Assembly (NCBI GenBank): GCA_018242425.1
Contig: JAFEBX010000003.1
Span: 248,001-312,000, forward strand
DNA from: Pseudomonadota bacterium
GTDB taxonomy: Bacteria; Pseudomonadota; Gammaproteobacteria; Xanthomonadales; Xanthomonadaceae
Direction of reading: 5' to 3'
DNA: 64,000 nt
Position 1 is the stretch's first letter. Each line of letters begins with the position of its first letter. This document shows, in pieces, positions 1-7,064 of the stretch. Position numbers and translations under genes: made by a program. The notes below the pieces were generated by a model. The model had not been told where the DNA came from and searched no databases. It saw only the letters and a list, made by a program, of their open reading frames with translations.

Positions 1-145
1 CCGGCGATCGCCAGGTCCACGCGCGCAACTTCCGCCGGAGTTTCCCGTCGTCCGTGTCGCGACTGGTTTCTATCGCCGTGCCATGTCCCGTGGCGAACCG
101 ATGCCGCAGGACCGAACCGGATAGCCGCGACCAATCCGCGAACGC
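1..145. other. Left edge, no supportable gene
   Basis: I see no gene that I can support in these 145 bases. Reading frames cross it on the plus strand, but none has a start site or a recognisable product. It lies just downstream of the minus-strand esterase gene. The end of a gene that lies mostly outside the window cannot be excluded. Confidence 0.4.
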
Positions 146-1189
146 TCACTCATGCGCGCATGCACCCGGGCGACCCTGCGCCGCGAGGGTGCGCGCGAAG
201 AACGGGATCACCGACTTCTCGAATCGCTCGCGGGTGTGGTCGGTGTGGGTGCCCGTGAACGCCTCGAACGTGTGCGTGATGCCGACACGATCCAGCTCCT
301 TGGAGAACGCTGCCGCACCGAGGGTGACGCTGGGAATCTGATCCTGCAGGCCCGCGTCCAGGGCAATGCTGCACAACTGTCGATACGGCGATGGATCGCG
401 CATGAGCCGGTCCAGGGGCATGTAGCTTCGCCACGTCCGGATGACGGCCGCGACATCCTGCATCCGGCCGCCGGTACCAACCACGAAAGGCAGCGGCGGC
501 GAGTCGGTTGAAACGCCACCATCGTCACCGGGGGCAAACGCGATCGCCATCGCGCGCAGCCAGCCACGCGGTGCCTGCCTCCAGCGATCGCTTTCCATCG
601 CAAGATCCCCGACGAACCCCAGGCAGCATGGACTCATCGCATAGACATGCCCGAAGGTGTCGGCATGGCGACCGGCGAGATACAACGCGCCGAATCCGCC
701 CATCGACTGACCGGCGAGGCCACGGCTTTGCCGTACCGGCAAGGTGCGATAACGCGCATCGATGTAGCGGACCAGCTCCTTCGTGATGAAGTCCTCCCAT
801 CGTCCGAACGCCGCGGAATTCACGTAGAACGAACCGCCGAAACGGTTGTTGGCCAGCGGCATCACCACGATGTATTCCGCATCGCTTGCAACGCGATCGA
901 GATCAGCGCCGAGATCCATGCCCTGGTACGAGCCATCCAGCCATTCCTTGGGATCCGAGGTGGCGCCATGCAGCAGGTAGACGACGGGGTATCGCCGCGC
1001 CGGATCGCGGTCGTAGCTGGCCGGCAAGTGGATCGTGATCGACCGGTCGGGCGTGTCGCCGATCCCGTTCCCCTGCAATGCCTGCGAACGCAGCGTCTCG
1101 ACGACGACGCGTCCTTGCGCTGCAGCGGGCTGGGGAAGCAACGCACCGATGCAAAGCAGACATGACAGCAGGGCTGCAAAATGTCTCAT
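146..1189 (-). CDS. Secreted esterase, esterase-D/PHB-depolymerase-like alpha/beta hydrolase
   Basis: A 347-residue exported hydrolase. Residues 1-24 form a signal peptide ending in a PAAA-type cleavage site. The alpha/beta hydrolase fold shows an oxyanion-hole HG at about residue 75 and the nucleophile elbow GQSMGG with Ser162. A His-rich THTDH segment near residue 313 fits the catalytic histidine. The overall layout resembles the putative-esterase family that includes S-formylglutathione hydrolase and mycolyltransferases. It probably cleaves an ester in the periplasm or outside the cell; the substrate cannot be read from the sequence. It is divergent from the pseudouridine synthase gene, with about 36 bases between the starts. 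Confidence 0.85.
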   Translation of the reverse strand: MRHFAALLSCLLCIGALLPQPAAAQGRVVVETLRSQALQGNGIGDTPDRSITIHLPASYDRDPARRYPVVYLLHGATSDPKEWLDGSYQGMDLGADLDRVASDAEYIVVMPLANNRFGGSFYVNSAAFGRWEDFITKELVRYIDARYRTLPVRQSRGLAGQSMGGFGALYLAGRHADTFGHVYAMSPCCLGFVGDLAMESDRWRQAPRGWLRAMAIAFAPGDDGGVSTDSPPLPFVVGTGGRMQDVAAVIRTWRSYMPLDRLMRDPSPYRQLCSIALDAGLQDQIPSVTLGAAAFSKELDRVGITHTFEAFTGTHTDHTRERFEKSVIPFFARTLAAQGRPGACAHE

Positions 1190-1225
1190 CGCAATCGAGT
1201 ATACGGCGCTGGCACACTATCTCCC

Positions 1226-2116
1226 ATGCCCAGTCGCCCTCCCGCCATCGACGGTCTCGCCGCGAGCACGCTGCAGTTGCCGCCGGGAACCTGGTCGACC
1301 GTGCTCGATTGCCTGTGCGAGCGATTCCCGGCCATCACGCGCGGGCAGTGGCTGGAACGCATGGCGCGTGGCCGCGTGATCGACAGTGAAGGGCGATGGC
1401 TGACGCAGGAAACACCGTATCGACTCGGGCTTGAAGTCCATTACTACCGCGAAGTTCCCGAAGAGACGCCGATTCCGTTCGATGAAGTCGTGCTGCACGA
1501 AGATGCCGACCTGCTGGTCGCGGACAAGCCGCATTTCCTGCCTGTCACGCCCGCCGGCGCGCATGTCCACGAAACCCTGCTCGGCCGCCTGATCCGGCGC
1601 ACCGGCAACCAGGACCTGGCACCGTTGCACCGGATCGATCGCGAGACCGCCGGACTGGTGCTGTTCTCCACCAATCCGCGCAGTCGCTCGATCTATCAGG
1701 CATTGTTTCGCGAACGCCGGATCGACAAGTATTACGAAGCGATCGCGTCAGCATTGCCCGATGTCGAATTTCCACACATTCGCACCAGCCGCATCGTTGC
1801 CGGTGAACCGTTTTTCCGCATGCAGGAGATTGACGGCCCCGCCAACAGCGAAACCCGGATCGAGGTCATCGAACGCGGCGGCGAATCCTGGCGCTATGCA
1901 TTGATGCCGGTCACCGGCCGCAAGCACCAGTTGCGGGTGCAAATGGCAGCATTGGGCGCACCCATCGCCAACGACAGTCTGTATCCCACGCTGCACCGAC
2001 GTGAAGCCGGCGATTACTCGGCACCGTTGCAGCTCCTCGCCAAGCGGCTCGTCTTCATCGACCCGCTCAGCGGCGTCGAGCGAAGTTTCTCCAGTGGTTT
2101 TATGCTGTGGCCATGA
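1226..2116 (+). CDS. RluA-family pseudouridine synthase
   Basis: A 296-residue RNA pseudouridine synthase of the RluA family. The catalytic motif HRIDRETAGL is present with the catalytic Asp at about residue 138, and a GRKHQLR motif follows near the C terminus. The first third has lower similarity to the core and may be a degenerate S4-like RNA-binding part. The start at 1226 is preferred over 1181 because the earlier start would overlap the divergent esterase gene. Whether it modifies tRNA or 23S rRNA is not decidable here. The stop overlaps the next gene's start by ATGA, so the two are likely co-translated. Confidence 0.85.
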   Translation: MPSRPPAIDGLAASTLQLPPGTWSTVLDCLCERFPAITRGQWLERMARGRVIDSEGRWLTQETPYRLGLEVHYYREVPEETPIPFDEVVLHEDADLLVADKPHFLPVTPAGAHVHETLLGRLIRRTGNQDLAPLHRIDRETAGLVLFSTNPRSRSIYQALFRERRIDKYYEAIASALPDVEFPHIRTSRIVAGEPFFRMQEIDGPANSETRIEVIERGGESWRYALMPVTGRKHQLRVQMAALGAPIANDSLYPTLHRREAGDYSAPLQLLAKRLVFIDPLSGVERSFSSGFMLWP

Positions 2117-2592
2117 ACAACGCCCTGGTCATCCGCGAATACAGCGAAGCGCTGGCCCCGCATTTCCGCGACATCAACGCCGAGTGGATCAACTCCATGT
2201 TCCGGCTCGAGGACACGGATCGCGAAGTGCTCGACAACCCCGGGGCGAAGATCATCGCGCCGGGTGGCGTCATCCTGTTCGTCGAACACAAGGAGCTGGG
2301 CATCGTCGGCGCCTGCGCCCTGCAGAAGACCGGCGCGACCAGTTACGAACTCACCAAGATGGGCGTACGGGAATCGGTGCGCGGCCAGAAAGCCGGGGAA
2401 TTCCTGCTGTCTGCCGTCATCGAGCGCGCACTGGCCTTGAAGGCGGATCCCCTGTACCTGCTCACGAATTCGATATGCGCGCCGGCCATCCATCTCTACG
2501 AGAAGCTCGGATTCGAGCACGATGCGCAAATCATGGAACGCTACGGCGCCCGCTACGCACGCTGCGACGTGGCGATGCGTTATCGGGGCTGA
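2113..2592 (+). CDS. GNAT-family N-acetyltransferase
   Basis: A 159-residue single-domain GNAT. The acetyl-CoA loop region reads VRESVRGQKAGEFLL (around residue 95), followed by an NSICAPAIHLYEKLGFE segment typical of the last strand and helix of the fold. The start at 2113 was chosen over a GTG at 2107 because it gives the ATGA overlap with the upstream pseudouridine synthase. The acceptor amine is unknown. It ends convergently, next to the 6-phosphogluconate dehydrogenase stop. Confidence 0.8.
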   Translation: MNNALVIREYSEALAPHFRDINAEWINSMFRLEDTDREVLDNPGAKIIAPGGVILFVEHKELGIVGACALQKTGATSYELTKMGVRESVRGQKAGEFLLSAVIERALALKADPLYLLTNSICAPAIHLYEKLGFEHDAQIMERYGARYARCDVAMRYRG

Positions 2593-3612
2593 CTACGTCT
2601 CCTTCGGTTTTTCGACGTGACCGCCGAACTGGTAACGCATCGCCGACAGCAACTTGTCGGCGAAATCGGCGTTGCCGCGCGAACTGAAACGCTCGTACAG
2701 CGCGGATGACAGCACCTGCGCCGGCACGCCTTCATCGATGGCGGCCTTGACGGTCCAGCGCCCTTCCCCGGAATCGGAAACACGGCCGGCGAAGTTTGAC
2801 AGCGCCGGATCCTTCATCAGCGCCGCTGCCGACAGATCGAGCAGCCAGGAAGTGATGACGCTGCCGCGACGCCAGACTTCGGTGATGTCGGCCAAATTCA
2901 GGTCGTAACGATAGTGTTCGGGATCGCGCAGCGGCGTCGTTTCGGCATCGACCGTGCCATTCGCGTTGCCGATGTTGGCGCCCTTGAGGATGGCGAGACC
3001 CTCCGCATAGGCCGCCATCAACCCGTACTCGATGCCGTTGTGCACCATCTTGACGAAGTGCCCGGCGCCGCTGGGACCACAATGCAGATAGCCGTTTTCC
3101 GCGGTGCCATTCGCCTGTTCGCGCCCGGCTGTGCGGGCGATGTCGCCGCGCCCCGGCGCCAGCGTCGCGAAGACCGGATCGAGATGCGTCACCACATCGG
3201 CTTCGCCACCAATCATCAGGCAATAGCCGCGCTCAAGTCCCCAGACGCCGCCACTGGTTCCGGCATCGACATAGTGGATGCCCTGCTTTGCCAACGTGCC
3301 GGAACGACGAATGTCGTCGATGTAATAGGAATTGCCGCCGTCGATCAGGATGTCGCCCGCTTCGAGATGCGGCAGCAGGTCGGTGATGGTTTCATCAACC
3401 GCGCCCGCCGGCACCATCATCCAGATGGCGCGCGGCCTGGACAGCGATTGCACGAGCTCGCCCGGCGACGCCGCACCTGCGGCACCTTCCCTGACGACTG
3501 CCTGCACTGCATCGGGCGAGCGGTCGTAGGCGGCGCACTGGTGCCCGCCCGCCAGAAGTCGCCGCACCATGTTGGCACCCATCCGGCCGAGGCCGATCAT
3601 TCCAAGCTGCAT
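2593..3612 (-). CDS. gnd: 6-phosphogluconate dehydrogenase, decarboxylating (YqeC/GndA type)
   Basis: 339 residues. It oxidatively decarboxylates 6-phosphogluconate to ribulose 5-phosphate. The start at 3612 puts the Rossmann motif GLGRMGANM at residues 5-13. Further motifs are DGGNSYY (substrate site, about residue 95) and [19 protein letters not shown] (catalytic Lys/His/Asn). At about 340 residues it belongs to the short, mostly NAD-dependent class rather than the 470-residue enterobacterial Gnd. It is divergent from wrbA. Confidence 0.88.
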   Translation of the reverse strand: MQLGMIGLGRMGANMVRRLLAGGHQCAAYDRSPDAVQAVVREGAAGAASPGELVQSLSRPRAIWMMVPAGAVDETITDLLPHLEAGDILIDGGNSYYIDDIRRSGTLAKQGIHYVDAGTSGGVWGLERGYCLMIGGEADVVTHLDPVFATLAPGRGDIARTAGREQANGTAENGYLHCGPSGAGHFVKMVHNGIEYGLMAAYAEGLAILKGANIGNANGTVDAETTPLRDPEHYRYDLNLADITEVWRRGSVITSWLLDLSAAALMKDPALSNFAGRVSDSGEGRWTVKAAIDEGVPAQVLSSALYERFSSRGNADFADKLLSAMRYQFGGHVEKPKET

Positions 3613-3722
3613 GCGCGGGCTCCTGCAAGGGGTCGCACTATCATGCCCGCGACAATGGATTTGTGCAGGAAACCGCAACACCGCATCTGCTACCGTCACC
3701 AGCCCGTCCAAGGAGATCCGTC

Positions 3723-4322
3723 ATGTCCAAGGTTCTGGTGCTTTATTACTCGGCGTATGGCCATATCGAGACCATGGCCAATGCCGTTGCCGAAGGCGCG
3801 CGCGAAGCCGGCGCTCAGGTGGATATCAAGCGCGTCCCCGAACTGGTCCCCGATGAGATCGCGCGCAAGTTGCACTACAAGATGGATCAGCCCGCGCCGA
3901 TCGCGAAAATCGAGGATCTCGCCAATTACGACGCCGTGATCGTCGGCACCGGCACGCGCTTCGGTCGCATGTCGTCACAGATGGCCAACTTCCTCGACCA
4001 GGCCGGCGGCCTGTGGACTCGCGGTGCACTGCACGGCAAGGTCGGCGGCGCATTCACCTCGACCGCGACCCAGCACGGCGGCCAGGAAACCACGCTGTTC
4101 TCGATCATCACCAACCTCATGCACTTCGGCATGGTGATCGTCGGCCTCGATTACGGCCACACCGGCCAGATGACGCTCGAGGAAATCACCGGCGGCTCGC
4201 CCTATGGCGCCTCGACGATCGCAGGCGGCGATGGCTCTCGCCAACCCACCGCGAACGAGCTGGTGGGCGCGCGTTACCAGGGCCGCAAGATCGCGGAGAC
4301 AGCGAACAAGCTGCACGGCTGA
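3723..4322 (+). CDS. wrbA: NAD(P)H:quinone oxidoreductase type IV, flavodoxin-like
   Basis: A 199-residue WrbA, close to the family length. It is a cytosolic FMN enzyme that reduces quinones by two electrons and avoids semiquinones. The N terminus [13 protein letters not shown] is the FMN phosphate loop; [13 protein letters not shown] and [12 protein letters not shown] are the other WrbA signatures. AAGGAGATCC just upstream gives a good ribosome binding site for the start at 3723. It is followed by a strong stem-loop at 4337-4375. Confidence 0.93.
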   Translation: MSKVLVLYYSAYGHIETMANAVAEGAREAGAQVDIKRVPELVPDEIARKLHYKMDQPAPIAKIEDLANYDAVIVGTGTRFGRMSSQMANFLDQAGGLWTRGALHGKVGGAFTSTATQHGGQETTLFSIITNLMHFGMVIVGLDYGHTGQMTLEEITGGSPYGASTIAGGDGSRQPTANELVGARYQGRKIAETANKLHG

Positions 4323-4336
4323 TTCGATCCGCGATG

Positions 4337-4375
4337 AATGGGATTGCCCCTCCAATGGGCGAGGGCGATCCCATT
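4337..4375 (+). terminator. 13-bp stem-loop after wrbA, no T tract
   Basis: AATGGGATTGCCC at 4337-4349 pairs with GGGCGATCCCATT at 4363-4375, all 13 positions including one G-U, with a 13-base loop. It starts 15 bases after the wrbA stop and may end or stabilise that transcript. No run of T follows on either strand, so classical intrinsic termination is doubtful. Confidence 0.4.
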
Positions 4376-4465
4376 CCACCGGCGAATGGACTGAACCGGC
4401 CAGCCATGCATTTCCGCCATGGCAGGAAACACCGTGATGACTTGACTTCCCGGCATCGCCCGCCA

Positions 4466-4491
4466 AATACTTTCCAAAATCGGAAAGTATT
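4466..4491. promoter_or_regulatory. Perfect 10-bp inverted repeat, candidate ArsR operator
   Basis: AATACTTTCC (4466-4475) and GGAAAGTATT (4482-4491) are exact reverse complements separated by 6 bases. The palindrome ends 9 bases before the start of the GST gene. This is a typical size and position for an operator of the ArsR/SmtB repressor encoded as the second gene. Binding is inferred, not shown. Confidence 0.6.
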
Positions 4492-4500
4492 GAGATCGCC

Positions 4501-5190
4501 ATGCCCGGACTCGTCCTGCACTACCACCCGCTCTCGTCCTATTGCTGGAAGGCCACGATCGCGATCGACGCGCTCGGAATCGAGCTCCGCAAGCAGTTGC
4601 TCGACCTGGCCGACCCGGCCCAGCGCGATGCCTATTTTGCGTTGTGGCCCATCGGCAAGATGCCGCTGCTCATGGACGAGGGCCGGGTGATCCCCGAGTC
4701 AAGCATCATCATCGAACACCTGCAGCGCCACCATGCGCCACATGGCAGGCAGCTTATTCCCGACGATTCCGACGCAGCACTGGAAGTGCGGCTGTGGGAT
4801 CGATTCTTCGACCAATACGTGATGACGCCGATGCAGGCACACACCGCGGACGTGCTGAAACCGGAGGCCGGACGCGATCCGGACGGCGTCGCGCGCGCGC
4901 GCAACCTGATCGAGCGCAGCTACGCGATACTGCAGCGCCATCTCGAAGGGCGCACGTGGATCGCCGGCGACACGTTCAGCATGGCCGACTGTTCTGCAGC
5001 GCCTGCGTTGTTCTATGCGAACACCTATGTCCCGCCAGCAGCGGAACACACTCACCTGTTGGCCTACATCGAACGCCTGATGGATCATCCTGCCGTCGCC
5101 GCAACCATCGACCAGTCGCGCGAGTGGTTCAAGTTCTATCCGGGGCGCGCAGGACTGTCGCGTCGTTACTACATCCCGGAGGAGGCTTGA
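4501..5190 (+). CDS. Glutathione S-transferase family protein
   Basis: 229 residues with a thioredoxin-fold N-terminal part (LHYHPLSSYCWKATIAID, the glutathione-site helix) and the cis-proline region IGKMPLL. ESSIIIEHL is the Glu-Ser glutathione gamma-glutamyl contact, and an all-helical C-terminal domain follows (AGDTFSMADCSAAP). It is the first gene of a four-gene operon with ArsR, AHSA1 and DsbA/FrnE proteins, suggesting a thiol-dependent detoxification unit. The electrophile is unknown. The palindrome just upstream probably controls it. Confidence 0.87.
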   Translation: MPGLVLHYHPLSSYCWKATIAIDALGIELRKQLLDLADPAQRDAYFALWPIGKMPLLMDEGRVIPESSIIIEHLQRHHAPHGRQLIPDDSDAALEVRLWDRFFDQYVMTPMQAHTADVLKPEAGRDPDGVARARNLIERSYAILQRHLEGRTWIAGDTFSMADCSAAPALFYANTYVPPAAEHTHLLAYIERLMDHPAVAATIDQSREWFKFYPGRAGLSRRYYIPEEA

Positions 5191-5191
5191 G

Positions 5192-5539
5192 ATGCAGGCG
5201 ACTGCGCAGGCGGAGCGCCTTGACCGCATGTTCTTCGCGCTTTCGGATAGCCATCGTCGCGAGATGCTCGATCGCCTCGGTCGCGGGGCCACATCGGCAT
5301 CGGAACTGGCGGAACAGCTCGACATCGCCCTGCCTTCCGCGGTCAAGCACCTCGCCGTGCTGGAACAAAGCGGGTTCGTCGCCTCGGAGAAGACCGGGCG
5401 CGTGCGCATGTACGCAGTCGAGCCGAAGGCGATCCGGGCGATGGATGCATGGCTGGCGCGACACAAGAAGGCATTGAACGCACAATTCGACCGGCTGGAG
5501 CTGCATCTCGCCGCGAAATCGAGGAAACCCCGACCATGA
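5192..5539 (+). CDS. ArsR/SmtB-family transcriptional regulator
   Basis: A 115-residue winged-helix repressor. LFALSDSHRREML is replaced here by FFALSDSHRREML at the N terminus, then the recognition helix region ASELAEQLDIALPSAVKHL and the wing GFVASEKTGRVRMY. No CxC metal motif of the ArsR or SmtB sensors is visible, so it likely belongs to the non-metal group often paired with SRPBCC/AHSA1 proteins. It starts one base after the GST stop and overlaps the next gene by ATGA. It probably binds the 4466-4491 palindrome and represses its own operon. Confidence 0.88.
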   Translation: MQATAQAERLDRMFFALSDSHRREMLDRLGRGATSASELAEQLDIALPSAVKHLAVLEQSGFVASEKTGRVRMYAVEPKAIRAMDAWLARHKKALNAQFDRLELHLAAKSRKPRP

Positions 5540-5997
5540 CGGCCATCCCGACGCTGCACACCGACTTCGTGATCGAACGCGAATTCACCGCCACACCCGC
5601 CGAAGTATTCGGCGCATGGGCCGATCCCGATGCCAGGATGGCGTGGTCGGATTGCCATCCCGACAACACCCGCGAACATCGCCTGGATTTCCGCGCGCAT
5701 GGCCACGAGGTGTATGAAGCCATCGGCGCGCATGGCGGCGTCGAGCGTGTTGACCGCTTCTTCTTCGATATCGTCGACGGGCAACGGATCGTCTTCGCCT
5801 ACGACATCAGCTTCGGCGGGAAGCGCCTGTCGGTTTCGCAGGTCACGGTCGAGTTCTTCCCCGCCAAACGCGGCACGCGCATGGTCTACACCGAACAGCT
5901 CGCGTATCTCGACGGGCACGAGGATCGCGCCGAGCGGATGCGAGGCACCGAAGAGGGATTTGATCGCCTCGCCCAGGTGCTATCGTTGGCCCCATGA
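5536..5997 (+). CDS. SRPBCC (AHSA1/START-like) domain protein
   Basis: 153 residues, one SRPBCC domain. It starts with the pattern FVIEREFTATPAEVFGAWADPD, then the central strands ending EQLAYLDG and the long C-terminal helix with GTEEGFDRLAQVL. This is the AHSA1/Aha1-C-like group routinely encoded beside ArsR regulators. It probably binds a small hydrophobic ligand; no catalytic role can be read. The start at 5536 gives an ATGA overlap with the ArsR gene, and its own stop overlaps the next start the same way. Confidence 0.85.
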   Translation: MTAIPTLHTDFVIEREFTATPAEVFGAWADPDARMAWSDCHPDNTREHRLDFRAHGHEVYEAIGAHGGVERVDRFFFDIVDGQRIVFAYDISFGGKRLSVSQVTVEFFPAKRGTRMVYTEQLAYLDGHEDRAERMRGTEEGFDRLAQVLSLAP

Positions 5998-6653
5998 CCG
6001 ACACCCCCACTGCCCTCCGCATCGATTTCGTCGCCGACGTGGTCTGCCCGTGGTGCGCGATCGGGCTGGCGTCGCTGTCGCAGGCCCTGGCACGGCTCGA
6101 CGGCGCGGTGCAGGCGGAAGTGCATTTCGAGCCGTTCGAGCTCAACCCGCAACTCGGGCCGGAAGGCCAGGACATCTTCGAGCACCTGCAGCAGAAATAC
6201 GGGATGTCGCGCGAGCAATTCACCGAAAGCCAGGAAGCGATCCGCCAGCGCGGCGCGGCACTCGGCTTCACCTTCGACATGAATGCACGCAGCCGCATCT
6301 ACAACACCTTCGATGCGCATCGCCTGGTGCGTTGGGCGGAAACGGCGGGCCATCAGGCCGAACTCGAACGCGCGTTGTTCCGTGCCTATTTCAGCGAAGG
6401 AAAGAACATCTCCGATCGCGACGTGCTGGCGGCCGTCGCCGAAAGCGTCGGCCTGCCGGGCGCGCAGGCGAGCGCGATCCTTGCCTCGAACGAATACGCT
6501 GCCGCGGTGCGCGAAGCGGAACGGTTCTGGACCGGCAACGGCATCCAGGGCGTGCCGGCGGTCATCGTCGATCGCAAGCACTTGATCTCCGGCGGCCAAC
6601 CGGTGGAAGTGTTCGAACAGGCACTGCGCCAGATCGCCGCGGAAAACCGCTGA
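5994..6653 (+). CDS. DsbA-family oxidoreductase, FrnE-like
   Basis: A 219-residue thioredoxin-superfamily protein without a signal peptide, so cytoplasmic. The active-site CPWC lies at residues 18-21, and the cis-Pro loop is GIQGVPAVIV near the C terminus. A helical insertion separates them, as in FrnE and 2-hydroxychromene-2-carboxylate isomerase; two active-site cysteines favour the FrnE disulfide isomerase group. It closes the GST operon. Its stop codon touches the first NrdR-like box of the nrdAB promoter. Confidence 0.87.
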   Translation: MTDTPTALRIDFVADVVCPWCAIGLASLSQALARLDGAVQAEVHFEPFELNPQLGPEGQDIFEHLQQKYGMSREQFTESQEAIRQRGAALGFTFDMNARSRIYNTFDAHRLVRWAETAGHQAELERALFRAYFSEGKNISDRDVLAAVAESVGLPGAQASAILASNEYAAAVREAERFWTGNGIQGVPAVIVDRKHLISGGQPVEVFEQALRQIAAENR

Positions 6654-6668
6654 CACCATAATTCGTGT
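6653..6668. promoter_or_regulatory. Candidate NrdR box 1
   Basis: ACACCATAATTCGTGT matches 12 of 16 positions of the NrdR consensus ACACWATATATWGTGT. It starts 32 bases upstream of the second box, which is the helical spacing known for tandem NrdR boxes. It abuts the -35 hexamer of the nrdAB promoter and overlaps the frnE-like stop codon. The nrdR gene itself is not in the window. Confidence 0.7.
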
Positions 6669-6696
6669 TGACAGACTCCAGTCAACCCAATATGTT
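6668..6696 (+). promoter_or_regulatory. Sigma70-type promoter of nrdAB
   Basis: A perfect -35 TTGACA (6668-6673) and a -10 TATGTT (6691-6696) are separated by 17 bases. Transcription would begin near 6703, right at the 5' edge of the cobalamin aptamer. Both hexamers touch or lie inside the NrdR-like boxes, fitting repression by occlusion. Confidence 0.75.
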
Positions 6697-6700
6697 GTGG
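6685..6700. promoter_or_regulatory. Candidate NrdR box 2
   Basis: ACCCAATATGTTGTGG matches 13 of 16 positions of the NrdR consensus and covers the -10 hexamer. Together with box 1 it forms the tandem pair with 16 bases between boxes that is standard upstream of ribonucleotide reductase operons. Confidence 0.72.
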
Positions 6701-6703
6701 TCG

Positions 6704-6918
6704 TCGGTTCCGACGGTTGGATCAACTGCCGGATGAAAAGGGAAGCCGGTGCGGCCTTGCGAGGCCAATTCCGGCACTGCCCCGCAGCGGTAATCGGGAA
6801 CGAACCCGCCACATGCACTGGAGCGATCCGGGAAGCGGCGGTTAGGAGAAGGCTCCGTCCTTCACGCCCGTGAGTCCGAAGACCTGCCGACAGCCGCGCG
6901 CATTGCACACACGCGCGG
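6704..6918 (+). ncRNA. Cobalamin (B12) riboswitch controlling nrdAB
   Basis: The aptamer shows the conserved blocks in order: GATCAACTGCCGG with GATGAAAAGGGAAGCCGG (6719-6749), a P5-like hairpin GGCC-TTGCGA-GGCC (6753-6766), TTCCGGCACTGCCCCGCAGC (6769-6788) and the B12-box segment GAGTCCGAAGACCTGCC (6872-6888). A 7-bp hairpin follows, CCGCGCG / CGCGCGG (6894-6900 and 6912-6918). Its 11-base loop contains TTGCA, which can pair with TGCGA of the P5 loop (one G-U), as expected for the L5-L13 kissing interaction. B12 binding would lower nrdAB expression. The 146 bases from 6919 to the nrdA start contain no obvious T-tract terminator, so the control may be translational. Confidence 0.92.
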
Positions 6919-7064
6919 TGCCGGCATGCGGAGCAATCCGCCGCCCGAGGGGGCGTCGCCGCGAATGGTGGCGCCGCTCGTGGCCCGCATTCCGTCGACC
7001 TCTTTCGCCGCCTGGCTGCGCGGGACAGCCATGCGATCCGTGCGTCCATGCGAGACGACGCCCA

